Origin: Niastella vici
Lineage (GTDB): Bacteria; Bacteroidota; Bacteroidia; Chitinophagales; Chitinophagaceae
Assembly: GCF_002077945.1 (NCBI RefSeq)
Contig: NZ_LVYD01000002.1
Location: 124,001 to 188,000, forward strand
Direction of reading: 5' to 3'
Length of the DNA: 64,000 nt
The position numbers were made by a program, and so were the translations under genes. The notes beneath the pieces were generated by a model. That model saw only the letters and a list, made by a program, of their open reading frames with translations. It was not told the DNA's origin and searched no databases. Shown piece by piece: positions 13,721 to 23,189 of this stretch (positions are counted from its first letter, which is position 1; the number at the start of each line of letters is the position of its first letter).

Positions 13721-14983
13721 TTACTTCCAGATACTAGCGCCCATTCTATTTATTTCGCTTAATAAAAATTGCTTAAACCCTTCTGCGGTTGTAAAACGCG
13801 TATCACTCTTTTCCCAGCCGGCATAAAAACGATAAACCACTGGTTTAGCATTAGTGATATTCGCTTTTATTACATAGGTGTTCTGCACATCGGTATTGGC
13901 ATTGGGCGTTGTTGCAGTTGCTGCCACCTGTACAGCCGGCATTACTACCGCCATGCCCAGCTTATCTTTATTTTCTGACTGTACATCATAAGTGTAAATG
14001 GCTTTTGAGCCTTTCGCATTGAGCTCATGCACTTGTTTACTATGCAGGTTAACAATACCTGTTACCAGTTTGGCATTAGCCGGCGCACCGGCTACTGTTA
14101 CCCTGCTTTCATAAAAGTATTGTCCGCCCCAGATATGTATTTCTTCAGTTACTGATACAGGCGCCATGCCTTCAGCGATTGTCCAGTTCTTGTAATGCAA
14201 CCGGCAAATAGCTCTTACCGAACCATCGGCTACTTTTTCATAGGTTACCTGTTCAATGTGCTGACCGCCCAAACGCACCAGGGTATCTTTTCCATTGGGC
14301 AATTTCACTTCAAGGGCTAAAGAGCCAGCCCCCAGGGAAGCGCCTACTTTTAAGATGTCCATACCCCAATCGGCCTGGTGGTGATAGTTTTTAGCTGTAT
14401 CTGCCCCCACTTCATCCAATACCATGCGGGTGGTTGTTTTACCCCAGATATCTTTTCCATTGCGTACATCAAAGTATAAGCGAAAACCCACTTTATCATT
14501 TTCCCAGGCCGGCCCTTCGGTAAGATAAGGCGGCAAAGCCTGTTTTGAAAAATCGGTTGGTTGTGCATTCACCGGCATGGTGTCTTTATCAACTGCAGGG
14601 CCAAATGTATTATCGGCATTCTTTCTCATTTGCCGTACATGCGCCCGCACCACTGCTTTTACCGTTGCCGGTGCATCGGTGATCACCGGTTTCAACACCA
14701 GTTTTTCATTTGGCTTGAATGAATACAGGAACGCCGCTTCATCCCAACGGCCATCGCCATTCAAATCATCGAACTGTATGACCATGGGAACACCACCCGC
14801 CTTTTTAATGGTAATGTATTTACCGGAGGCAATGGGGCCGGTCTTTTTCTCCAGGTCTGTTCTTTTTAAAACAACCAGCTCATCAGGCAGCTCGAGTTTT
14901 ACAGGATTTGTCAGCGTTATTTGGGCAGAAGAACGAAAGAATACAAGGGCACTTATTAAAGTCAGCGTTACTTTGATTCTCAT
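13721..14983 (-). CDS. DUF4861-domain secreted protein
   Basis: Secreted protein of 420 residues with an N-terminal signal peptide (VTLTLISALVFFRSSAQ). The DUF4861 family is spread through Bacteroidota carbohydrate loci. Recognisable parts are VVLKRTDLEKKTG, MVIQFDDLNGDGRWDEAAFLYS (a calcium-type DLNGDGRWDE loop near residue 75), WGMDILKVGASLGAGSLALE and the late VYRFYAGWEKSD. Its biochemical role is not settled; it accompanies lyases and unsaturated-uronate hydrolases. It is the last gene of the minus-strand operon, 71 bp below the sugar porter and just above a strong terminator. Confidence 0.82.
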   Translation of the reverse strand: MRIKVTLTLISALVFFRSSAQITLTNPVKLELPDELVVLKRTDLEKKTGPIASGKYITIKKAGGVPMVIQFDDLNGDGRWDEAAFLYSFKPNEKLVLKPVITDAPATVKAVVRAHVRQMRKNADNTFGPAVDKDTMPVNAQPTDFSKQALPPYLTEGPAWENDKVGFRLYFDVRNGKDIWGKTTTRMVLDEVGADTAKNYHHQADWGMDILKVGASLGAGSLALEVKLPNGKDTLVRLGGQHIEQVTYEKVADGSVRAICRLHYKNWTIAEGMAPVSVTEEIHIWGGQYFYESRVTVAGAPANAKLVTGIVNLHSKQVHELNAKGSKAIYTYDVQSENKDKLGMAVVMPAVQVAATATTPNANTDVQNTYVIKANITNAKPVVYRFYAGWEKSDTRFTTAEGFKQFLLSEINRMGASIWK

Positions 14984-15054
14984 TGTATGACAGGATTATT
15001 CTGCAATGATAGTTATTAACGAACTAAAAACTGACAAACTAATAAACTAAAAAA

Positions 15055-16458
15055 CTATTCCTTCACCAACTTCTTCTCCAACTCTTCCAAAGAAACTCCC
15101 TTGGTTTCAGGGACCTTAGTCAGTACCCAAATCAATTGCAACGCCATCATGAATGCGAAAAAGCCGAAGATGGGCCAGGGGTTATCCTTAAAGATGCCGT
15201 CTTTTTGATCGAGGAAAACCGGTGTAATGAGTGTGATGAGCGCAGCAAACACCCAGTGCACACTGGCGCCAAACGATTGGCCCATCGCCCGCACTTTGTT
15301 GGGAAAGATCTCGGCAATAAAAACCCAGATCACTGCGCCCTGTCCAATAGCGTGAGCTGCAATAAACATTAACAAGAATACCAATAGCATTCCGGCGCTG
15401 GCTTGTGCATAAAAGCACCAGGCTACCATGGCCAGGCTAACAATATATCCCAACGAACCAATGATGAGCAACGTTCTTCTGCCCAGCCTATCGATCAGGT
15501 ATAAACCTGCGAAGGTGAATAACAGGTTGGTGCCGCCAATGGCAATTGAATTTAACAGCGATTCCTTAGCAGCTAATCCGGCCCTGACCAGTATTTCCGG
15601 CGCATAGTATAAAATAAAATTGATACCCGACCACTGGTTGAAGAAGGCCACTAAAAAAGCCAGCCAAAGGATCGATTTGTATTTTGAGCTGAAGAAGCGT
15701 TTACTGTCGTGCCCCGCATGTGCTTCGTGCTGCGCACTGGCGTTAATCAGGTTTATTTCTGCATCAATATTCACCATGCCAAGCCTTTCCATCACTTTTC
15801 TGGCGCCCGCATCGTCTTTTTTCACGGAAACCAGCCAGCGCGGACTTTCAGGAATACCAAACACCATAACAGTATAGATCAACGAAGGAATGGCCATAAC
15901 ACCCAACATCCAGCGCCAGTCGTTACCACCGCCTACGCCCTGCAGAAAATAATTGGAGAGAAATGCGATCAAAATACCAAATACAATATTGAACTGGTAC
16001 ATAGCTACCAACCGGCCCCGTGTCGATGGTGTTGAGATCTCCGACACATAGGTTGGCGCTGCTACGGAAGAAACGCCGATACCGAGGCCACCAATAAACC
16101 GGAAAAAGGAAAACACATAAGGATCAGTGGCAAATGCGGAACCCAATGCCGACACACTGAACAAGATGCCGATCCATAACAACACTTTCTTGCGGCCATA
16201 TTTTTGTGTGGGCAGTCCGCCAAAGATGGCGCCAACCACGGTTCCCCACAATGCCATGGACATAATGAAAAACCCATGGAACCAGGGCGAGGTATGCCAT
16301 AATTCTTTGATGGGCAAATTTGCACCGGAGATCACTACGGTATCGAAACCGAAAATAAAACCGGCAAGGGCTGCTATCAATGAAATACCGAACAGGTTGG
16401 CAGTGGAACCTGCCGCTGCGGTTTGTGCTGTAGCCTTGCTATCGAATGAAACTTGCAT
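15055..16458 (-). CDS. MFS sugar porter (sugar:proton symporter)
   Basis: Inner-membrane transporter of 467 residues with 12 predicted helices. Sugar-porter signatures are GRKKVLLW after TM2, PESPRWLVSVKK before the central loop, the DRLGRRTLL motif after TM8 and PETKGVSLEELE at the C-terminus, which together define the GLUT/XylE group. The conserved QWSGINFILYYAPEI segment in TM7 carries the usual sugar-contacting Gln/Asn. It would import the monosaccharide released by the GH97 and GH88 enzymes of the same operon. Gaps of 53 bp above and 71 bp below are compatible with one transcript. Confidence 0.92.
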   Translation of the reverse strand: MQVSFDSKATAQTAAAGSTANLFGISLIAALAGFIFGFDTVVISGANLPIKELWHTSPWFHGFFIMSMALWGTVVGAIFGGLPTQKYGRKKVLLWIGILFSVSALGSAFATDPYVFSFFRFIGGLGIGVSSVAAPTYVSEISTPSTRGRLVAMYQFNIVFGILIAFLSNYFLQGVGGGNDWRWMLGVMAIPSLIYTVMVFGIPESPRWLVSVKKDDAGARKVMERLGMVNIDAEINLINASAQHEAHAGHDSKRFFSSKYKSILWLAFLVAFFNQWSGINFILYYAPEILVRAGLAAKESLLNSIAIGGTNLLFTFAGLYLIDRLGRRTLLIIGSLGYIVSLAMVAWCFYAQASAGMLLVFLLMFIAAHAIGQGAVIWVFIAEIFPNKVRAMGQSFGASVHWVFAALITLITPVFLDQKDGIFKDNPWPIFGFFAFMMALQLIWVLTKVPETKGVSLEELEKKLVKE

Positions 16459-16511
16459 GTTGTTGGTTTTATAATTAAGTGGTTAAAGTTGGTTTATGTT
16501 GCTATTGGGTT

Positions 16512-17378
16512 TTATCTATGATGCACCACTGCGCCGATCAGGGCGGCCTCCTCACCGAGGACCGCTTTTTTGATCACCGGCACTTTACCCCCGGCTGGTA
16601 ATTGTTTCAACACCTGATCAATAAACAGTGGATACGCATTTGAAATATTGCCTCCGATGATCACCACATCCATCTCAAAGACCTGCTGGCAATGGCGCAG
16701 CACTTCTCCAAAGTTCACGCTAAATTCTTCAAAAACAAGCCGGGCTGTTTCGTCCTCATTATATCGATCGGTCAGTTCTTTTACGCCGCTGATGGCTTTG
16801 CCGGCGTACTGCTGATACGCTTTTATAAACCAGCGGGTACTCAGGTATTCTTCGGCCATTCCGTTCTTAAAAGGTAACACATTTAATCCGGCATCGCTAA
16901 TTTCTCCTTCCTTACATACACAGGAACCCAAACCGGTACCGAGGGTGATTCCCAGCGCCCGGTTATAACCCTGTGCGGCTCCGGCAAACAACTCCCCTTC
17001 CAGGAAAGCATCGGCATCATTGCGGAAAAAGATTTTTGCAGGCGGCACACCGGTGCGGGCAGCCAGTTCTTCCCGGATGTTCATCTCATACAATGCTTCG
17101 TATTTATCGAATCCTTTTATCAGGCAAACGCCATTGGGATAATCAAACGGGCCCGGCATGGCAAAGCCAACAGTGGCTGTATGCAGCTGGTGTTGATGCA
17201 ACCGGTCGTTAATGGTATCGGCCCACACAGCCAGGATCTCCGTGGCCGGTGCATGCCGGTCGACCATTCGCCGCACTACCGAACCTTCAATAACTTTCTT
17301 TTGAATAAGGTCTATATGCCCGGCTGTAATATGTGAACCGCCAATATCAATTCCCAGGCATGCGTTTCGTTTATCCAT
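16512..17378 (-). CDS. ROK-family sugar kinase lacking the zinc motif
   Basis: Probable cytoplasmic hexokinase/glucokinase of 288 residues. The phosphate-binding loop is ACLGIDIGGSHITAG at the N-terminus, followed by GFAMPGPFDYPNG, FFRNDADAFLEGE (catalytic Asp in RNDADA) and LGITLGTGLGS. The ROK zinc cluster CxCGxxGCxE that normally follows GTGxG is absent here; the corresponding segment runs CVCKEGEISDAGLN. It is placed 15 bp after the GH97 gene and 53 bp before the porter, so it most likely phosphorylates the imported hexose. Confidence 0.88.
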   Translation of the reverse strand: MDKRNACLGIDIGGSHITAGHIDLIQKKVIEGSVVRRMVDRHAPATEILAVWADTINDRLHQHQLHTATVGFAMPGPFDYPNGVCLIKGFDKYEALYEMNIREELAARTGVPPAKIFFRNDADAFLEGELFAGAAQGYNRALGITLGTGLGSCVCKEGEISDAGLNVLPFKNGMAEEYLSTRWFIKAYQQYAGKAISGVKELTDRYNEDETARLVFEEFSVNFGEVLRHCQQVFEMDVVIIGGNISNAYPLFIDQVLKQLPAGGKVPVIKKAVLGEEAALIGAVVHHR

Positions 17379-17393
17379 TATCTTTATTTAAAA

Positions 17394-19319
17394 TTACTTT
17401 TTTATAACAGGTGTCAGCCAGATGGCCTGTCCACCGGAAGGTTTCAATTTCACTTCCAGCAGGGTGGCAGCATTTATTACCTTTTTCTGAACTCCTACTT
17501 TTGTTTTTGTCTGCACCGAATCGTCATCGCCGTAAATGGTAGCGGTATACTTTTTCCCTTTAGGCAGAAAATCAAAAGACAATTGTAACGTACGTGTGTC
17601 GTTGTTAGTTAACGTGCCAATGAACCAGTCGTCCCCTTTTCTTCTGGCAGTAGTAATGAATTCACCGGGCTTGCCCTGCAACACTTTTGTTTCGTCCCAG
17701 GAAGTGGGGATCTTATCCCAGAATTCCAGCTCCGGTTCATTATTACTAAAGGCAGGTTTATCGTACCAGTACATGGTTTGAATGGGGCTATAATAAACCG
17801 CAGCCATTGCCAGTTGGTGTGCATGCGTGGTCTTGATGCGTTCGTTGTAATAACAAAGGGTATAATCAGCAGCGCCGGCAATAAAGCGGGTGAATGGCAA
17901 TACGGTGTTGTGGGTGGCTTCGGGCATTTCTTCATTGCCGCGAATGCCTTCGGCCGTCATCAGGTTGGGCCAGGTCCTTTGTTCACCGGTTGGCCGCCAG
18001 TCGTCATGGATATTCACCATCATTTTGTTGGCTGCACATTTCCTGATCATTTCCTCCAGCCAGGTTGTCCAGCGGTGCGAACCGGCCTGTACAAAACCAA
18101 ACTTCACGCCCTTCACGCCCCAATCGTGGTACACGCGAAACAGGGAATCTGATTGCGCATACAAACCCTGCAGGTTACAATACAACCAAACACCGATGCC
18201 TTTTTCTTTTCCGTATTTGATAATGCCAGGCAGGTCAAAATCAGGAATGGCCACTTTGGTTGCATCGGAAGTAAATGTAAAGGCCGGGCCATACCATTTC
18301 CAGTCGAATAAAATGTATTGCAGATTATGCTTTACAGCAAAGTCAATATTTTCATAGGCATCTTTGGTGGTTTGGGTCATTACCCGCATGATCTTGCCGG
18401 GTTGTATAAAGCCGGGGTCGGCTATTTTAGAGGGGTCGTTCAGATTAAGCAGCAGGTCATTGTGCGTGATGAGCTCACCCGGGGTTTCAGCGACCATCAT
18501 CACCCGCCATGGCGTGGCCACGGGCGATATGAGGTCGGCCGGTGTGTACATAGACGTAACGATCGTATTAGGGATCTCCTTACTTAGTTTGAATTTGGTG
18601 CGGGCATAATCAACCAGCTGCGCTTCGGCCAAACAGGCATACCAGCCATTGGGCAATTGCAGGGTCAATGGCCGCTCACTTTCATCGGGCCAGTTCTGCA
18701 AGGGCAGTAATTGATACGGCGCCTGCGCCCAGGCCGCATGCCAGGCTTTGGTGCCTGCGGGCAGGGTGAAGCTGGTATTTTCTGCCACCACCCGGTAGTA
18801 AGTGCCTTTTATATTTTCGGGAAAGAAATACCTGACGGCCGCGCCTTCATTGTACACGCGCATTTCCACATGCATCCAGTAAATGGAGTTATCATCTTTC
18901 ACCATTTCGATGGTGACTGCGTTATAGTTATCCCGTATCACGGCCCGTTCGCCATACAGGGGCTTCCAGCTGGTGTCTTTGGCTGTATAACGGATCGCTT
19001 TAACCTGCAGGTTCTCGCACCAGCGGGCATGGCTGTCGACCTTCAGGGCCATGGCTCGTTCTGACAAATGGTTATCCAGCTGAATATCCAGTGACGATTC
19101 GGTGATCACCGGTTGCTGTTTATAATTCAGGGTATAGAACAGGCTCCGCGTTCCATCGGCATTTTGCTTCTGGTAAAAGCTTACCACATAATTCTTATCG
19201 GGCGAGGTAATGACTGCCTTTGTTGAATCAATAATATTTTGTGCAGCCACATTTGCCAATGTGCCAAACGAGGCCAATAGGGCCACAACCCTTTTCATCA
19301 ACCGTTTACAGTTTGTCAT
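17394..19319 (-). CDS. Glycoside hydrolase family 97 protein (SusB-like)
   Basis: Exo-acting alpha-glycosidase of 641 residues; GH97 contains alpha-glucosidases and alpha-galactosidases. The N-terminal beta-sandwich begins with SPDKNYVVSFYQKQNADG, the TIM barrel carries YILFDWKWYGPAFTF, GVKGVKFGFVQAGSHRW and VNIHDDWRPTGEQRTWPNLM, and the tail is a small beta domain. Calcium and catalytic carboxylates lie in NIHDDW and in TAEGIRGNEEMPE. A signal peptide (MKRVVALLASFGTLANVAAQ) starts at the internal ATG 19298; starting at 19319 would overlap the GH88 gene by 14 bp. It lies between GH88 and the ROK gene. Confidence 0.93.
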   Translation of the reverse strand: MTNCKRLMKRVVALLASFGTLANVAAQNIIDSTKAVITSPDKNYVVSFYQKQNADGTRSLFYTLNYKQQPVITESSLDIQLDNHLSERAMALKVDSHARWCENLQVKAIRYTAKDTSWKPLYGERAVIRDNYNAVTIEMVKDDNSIYWMHVEMRVYNEGAAVRYFFPENIKGTYYRVVAENTSFTLPAGTKAWHAAWAQAPYQLLPLQNWPDESERPLTLQLPNGWYACLAEAQLVDYARTKFKLSKEIPNTIVTSMYTPADLISPVATPWRVMMVAETPGELITHNDLLLNLNDPSKIADPGFIQPGKIMRVMTQTTKDAYENIDFAVKHNLQYILFDWKWYGPAFTFTSDATKVAIPDFDLPGIIKYGKEKGIGVWLYCNLQGLYAQSDSLFRVYHDWGVKGVKFGFVQAGSHRWTTWLEEMIRKCAANKMMVNIHDDWRPTGEQRTWPNLMTAEGIRGNEEMPEATHNTVLPFTRFIAGAADYTLCYYNERIKTTHAHQLAMAAVYYSPIQTMYWYDKPAFSNNEPELEFWDKIPTSWDETKVLQGKPGEFITTARRKGDDWFIGTLTNNDTRTLQLSFDFLPKGKKYTATIYGDDDSVQTKTKVGVQKKVINAATLLEVKLKPSGGQAIWLTPVIKK

Positions 19320-20517
19320 AAATACTTTTTCCTTCCGCTAATTTTTTTAACCGCAGCAATGCTTCTATATAATAGTAATCGGCATAAATGATGGAAGCAT
19401 CTATTTCGCCGCCATTGGGCTTATGACCGGTGCTGTGTAACAGGAAGGCGTTGTTCACCTCACGGCTTTGGTAAACTGCCGTTGACAGGGTTTGCAACAT
19501 TTGCTCTGCCTGCTCTCTGTAATAAGTTCCTTTAGCTTTATCTGTCACCAGCGTACTGAGTTCAAGCAAAGCCGACGACGTTACTGCCGCAGCCGAAGCA
19601 TCCCTGGGTTCATCCGGAACCTTCGAGGCGTTGAAATCCCAATACGGGATGCGATCAGCCGGCAGCTTTTTCAGATACACATCGGTTACCTTTTGTGCGA
19701 AATCAAGAAAGCGTTTGTCCTTTGTTTCGCGGTACACCATGGTAAATCCATAAATGGCCCAGCTTTGTCCGCGGGCCCACATACTACTGTCACTAAAACC
19801 CTGGTGGGTAATGTCTTTTATTTTTTTACCGGTTGCAGTATCATACACTACAACATGGTAGGAAGAATAATCGGGTCGAAAATGATTTTGCATGGTGGTG
19901 GTGGCATGTTGTACGGCAATATCATACAATTTTTTATCACCACCGTTCTTTGCAGCCCAGAACAACAGTTCAAGATTGATCATATTATCCATGATCGTAT
20001 TATGCCGTAAGGGCCAGTCTACCCCCGGCACTGCACGCGGCCACGAAAGAATGGTGCCCACTTTTGGGTTGAACAGTTTTGCGAGGGTGTCGGCAGCTCT
20101 TAACAGGATAGTTCTATATACGGTATCATGGGTTAACCGGTAACCGTTGCCAATGCTGGTAAATACCTGAAATCCCAGGTCATGATCGATGGCAGCAGAA
20201 TCAACCAGGGGAAACAATGCCCGCGAATACCTTTGCGCAGCCAGCTTCCATTTATCGTCATGGGTGTATTCATACGAATACCAAAGAATGCCGGGCCAGA
20301 AACCGCATGTCCAGTCACGGTAGTTCACAAAACGCCAGTCCGTTTTACCATTGGCAATGCTGCGTGGTATCATGTCAGCATCCGCTGGCAAAGCTTTCAG
20401 CGTTTTACCGGCCTGCCCAATGCAATATCCCAGCACCTCGTTTTGCGGCGGCGCAGCGGAACGGCAGCCTGTAACAAGAGCCACCACAACAACAATGGGA
20501 ATTACCAATTTTTTCAT
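19306..20517 (-). CDS. Glycoside hydrolase family 88 (unsaturated uronyl hydrolase)
   Basis: Removes the 4,5-unsaturated uronic acid left at the non-reducing end by polysaccharide lyases. The 403-residue protein has a lipoprotein signal (VALVTGCRSAAPP, lipobox Cys), so it is probably tethered on the periplasmic side. The alpha6/alpha6 barrel shows YRDWTCGFWPGILWYSYEY, LSWPRAVPGVDWPLRHNTIMDNMINLE (with the catalytic Asp in MDNMINLELLFWAA) and HQGFSDSSMWARGQSWAIYGF, the second catalytic Asp. It directly follows the two lyase genes and touches the GH97 gene, which supports its role in finishing lyase products. Confidence 0.92.
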   Translation of the reverse strand: MKKLVIPIVVVVALVTGCRSAAPPQNEVLGYCIGQAGKTLKALPADADMIPRSIANGKTDWRFVNYRDWTCGFWPGILWYSYEYTHDDKWKLAAQRYSRALFPLVDSAAIDHDLGFQVFTSIGNGYRLTHDTVYRTILLRAADTLAKLFNPKVGTILSWPRAVPGVDWPLRHNTIMDNMINLELLFWAAKNGGDKKLYDIAVQHATTTMQNHFRPDYSSYHVVVYDTATGKKIKDITHQGFSDSSMWARGQSWAIYGFTMVYRETKDKRFLDFAQKVTDVYLKKLPADRIPYWDFNASKVPDEPRDASAAAVTSSALLELSTLVTDKAKGTYYREQAEQMLQTLSTAVYQSREVNNAFLLHSTGHKPNGGEIDASIIYADYYYIEALLRLKKLAEGKSIYDKL

Positions 20518-20547
20518 CCACTTTTATTTAGTATACAAGGGTGGGCC

Positions 20548-20620
20548 CTCCGCCATGCGGAGAGCTCACCCCCTGTAAAATTTGCTCAGAACCCGGCTTT
20601 TAGCCCGCGGAAAACGGGCT
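20548..20620. other. Two small hairpins between the lyase and GH88 genes
   Basis: CTCCGC-cat-GCGGAG (20548-20562) and AGCCCG-7 nt-CGGGCT (20602-20620) lie in the 113-bp gap inside the minus-strand operon. No T-run follows, so they could stabilise mRNA ends or be REP-like relics rather than terminators. Confidence 0.4.
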
Positions 20621-20630
20621 CAACTATAGC

Positions 20631-23105
20631 CTATTTTCCAATCAACAATTTAACAGCCTTCCGGTCATTCAACTGAACCATATATACACCGGTTGCCAAA
20701 GGCTTATCTATCCTGATCTCCTGTGCACCGGTTCTGCCCGCAATTACTTTATGTAAAACAAGCGTGCCAAACATATTGTACAACTTCACATGCACAGCCT
20801 CATTCAACAATTCATTATCGAGTGTTACATAAAAGCTGTTGGTATAAACAGGATTGGGATAGATCACCCCGTTGTTTACCGATGCTTCGGGAACTGCGGG
20901 GCTGGTAGTAGCCATTCTGCTGCCGGTATAGGCGCTTACATCACTCAGGCTCTTAAACGTCTTTATCCACTCTACCGGGTAACTGGTTTCGCCCGAAGTG
21001 ATATCGGCTACCTTGAATTGAAAGGTAGTTAGCGTAGTAGGCGACGTTGTTGACAGCATCGTATTGCCCGAACCAAACCCTGTTGTGGTAAGGTTGTAAT
21101 AATAGATACTGTCCCCTACCTTACCGGTCCATTTATTACTGCCATTGCCATAAGAACCCAGGTTGGTATCGAATATAAAATTACAGGTAGTGGGTTTCTT
21201 CATTTTCACCGCAACAATAGGATACGTGGTGGGATACAGGCTGACGATCCCGTTCCGGCGAATATCGCCACGCAAGGTACCATTGGTTTGGGTAGCGGTT
21301 GTCACCACCAGCCGGTCACTCTGCACCACGGCCGATGCATTGGTGGTAACGGCGTTCCAGCAATCGTTGCTATAGGTAAAATTGCTGTTGAGCAATCCAT
21401 TAAAAGCATGATTCGAGGAACTACCGAGATAAAAGAACAGCGAGCCATAACCCGGGTTATCAGCACCAAAAGGAGCGCCTTCGGGGCCCATGGCCGCCAA
21501 CACTTCCATTGTAGAAGGCATTGACAAACCCTTGCGATAAACATAATGATTATACGCTATCTCAAATACGGCCCTGAACTGGCCACGGGCAGTGGCCGAG
21601 ATCGATTCGGGTGTATAATCCTGATAATTCTTCTCACAATATTCATAGCTGGTTTGAAAGGGAACTGTATAACCCATATTATACTTCGATGTGTATTCAA
21701 AACCTCGCATGATGGCATTGTTCGAAGCCGAATACAGGTCAACGCCTTGCTTCCACGCCATTTCCGACAATTCGGCCAGTGAGCCGATGGCCAGCATCAC
21801 ATGCGCCTGGTCGCGGTTGCTCTCCTGCAACTGCCCGTCAGCGGTCAATACATAATTGTCGATGCTGCCATTGCCTTCGCCATAATAAAAATAGTTCACT
21901 ACTCTATTGAACATGGCGGTATCATCAGTGAAAATAGCTATAGACATCAGGGCCTTCATACAGATAATATCCCAGTTGCCATGGGCACAAGGTTTAAAAT
22001 TCTGCAAGGTGGGATAAAAAACCGACTGCAACATAGTTTTGCATTGGTTTATATTAGCCTGCGGCCAGCTGCTATATGTAGAACGCATGAGCTCTGCAGC
22101 ATTGGCAAACATAAAACCATACAGGCCATTCAGCTCTGCATCAGCACCTATTATGCCTATGGTCTTTGTAGCATACGCATCCAGGATCTCCACCGCTTTT
22201 TGTGCATGCGCTACATCCCCATCGATACTATACATTAAGGCATTGTAATAAGCAGCGAGGCAATCGCTTTCCACGCGGTCTTTTACGGCTCCGCCGCCAA
22301 CACCGTCAACCGTTACCGAAGCATCGCGGGTTAAATACGTAAACCCACCATATTTCGTGTAGGTGACCGATGCTTTAGTATTTGCCTGTAACATCTTATA
22401 GCTTTCGTAAGGCCGGGCCACCTGGCTGCTTACCTTGCCGGCTATCCTGGTGAGGTCAGCAGTATTGTGCAGCAGACCGGGGTGACTGAATGTACCGGTA
22501 AATGCATAGGGAGTGGGTTCTACAATACCTGCGAATGAACGCAACGCGCTCACCGAGGCGAATGTTTTCACCCATTCTATTTCAAAAGAGTAATCATTTG
22601 CCGCCAGTTCGGCCTGGGTCAATACCACATCGGCTACCTTGAACTGAAAGGTCGACAAGGTAGTGGATGATGTAGTTGACAAGGTAGTAGTCCCTAACTT
22701 ACCGGTTGAAAGGTCCCAGTAATAGATGTTGTACCCATCATCCATGGCAATCTTGGTAGCGTTGTTACTGCCACCGTTGTAAGATCCCAGGTTGGTATCG
22801 AAAAAGAAATTACAGGCCGGTGGTTTTTTAAACCGGATGGCCACGATGGGATAGGTACCGGCATGAACGGTAGTTCCACCGTTCTTTTTGAAATCGCCCC
22901 GGTATTTTCCACCACTCTGCAATGCCATGGTAATTACCAACTGGCCATTTACCAATGAACTGGTGGCGCCTGACGTGTTCGCCACCCAGTTATAGGTATT
23001 GCCGGTAGAAAAATCATCATTCAGCAAGCCAACCTGCGCCCAGGTGCTTATACCTGGCAAAAGCAACAGGATCGTTGTTAGTTTTCGAAAAAAAGCGGTA
23101 CGCAT
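20631..23105 (-). CDS. Secreted alginate lyase-family protein with two DUF4979 modules and T9SS sorting tail
   Basis: 824-residue secreted polysaccharide lyase. Order: signal peptide (LTTILLLLPGISTWAQ), DUF4979 carbohydrate-binding-like module (about 25-190), alginate_lyase-type alpha barrel (about 200-590), a second DUF4979 module (about 595-730) and a type IX secretion type A sorting domain (VIYPNPVYTNSFYVTL to the end). The lyase part has HGNWDIICMKALMSIA and ESNRDQAHVMLAIGSLAEL with the Asn, His and Arg expected of the superfamily; the overall shape suggests PL38-like enzymes acting on glucuronan or alginate, which I cannot fix further. The two DUF4979 modules share long stretches (CNFFFDTNLGSYNGGSN versus CNFIFDTNLGSYGNGSN), a clear internal duplication. 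Confidence 0.87.
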   Translation of the reverse strand: MRTAFFRKLTTILLLLPGISTWAQVGLLNDDFSTGNTYNWVANTSGATSSLVNGQLVITMALQSGGKYRGDFKKNGGTTVHAGTYPIVAIRFKKPPACNFFFDTNLGSYNGGSNNATKIAMDDGYNIYYWDLSTGKLGTTTLSTTSSTTLSTFQFKVADVVLTQAELAANDYSFEIEWVKTFASVSALRSFAGIVEPTPYAFTGTFSHPGLLHNTADLTRIAGKVSSQVARPYESYKMLQANTKASVTYTKYGGFTYLTRDASVTVDGVGGGAVKDRVESDCLAAYYNALMYSIDGDVAHAQKAVEILDAYATKTIGIIGADAELNGLYGFMFANAAELMRSTYSSWPQANINQCKTMLQSVFYPTLQNFKPCAHGNWDIICMKALMSIAIFTDDTAMFNRVVNYFYYGEGNGSIDNYVLTADGQLQESNRDQAHVMLAIGSLAELSEMAWKQGVDLYSASNNAIMRGFEYTSKYNMGYTVPFQTSYEYCEKNYQDYTPESISATARGQFRAVFEIAYNHYVYRKGLSMPSTMEVLAAMGPEGAPFGADNPGYGSLFFYLGSSSNHAFNGLLNSNFTYSNDCWNAVTTNASAVVQSDRLVVTTATQTNGTLRGDIRRNGIVSLYPTTYPIVAVKMKKPTTCNFIFDTNLGSYGNGSNKWTGKVGDSIYYYNLTTTGFGSGNTMLSTTSPTTLTTFQFKVADITSGETSYPVEWIKTFKSLSDVSAYTGSRMATTSPAVPEASVNNGVIYPNPVYTNSFYVTLDNELLNEAVHVKLYNMFGTLVLHKVIAGRTGAQEIRIDKPLATGVYMVQLNDRKAVKLLIGK

Positions 23106-23189
23106 ACGCGTTGGTTTTGGGTTTAATTAATGAACAATTAGTGATCAATGAGCCGGTCCGGTTTAGCTCGCGCCGGGTCAGGGCAAGCC

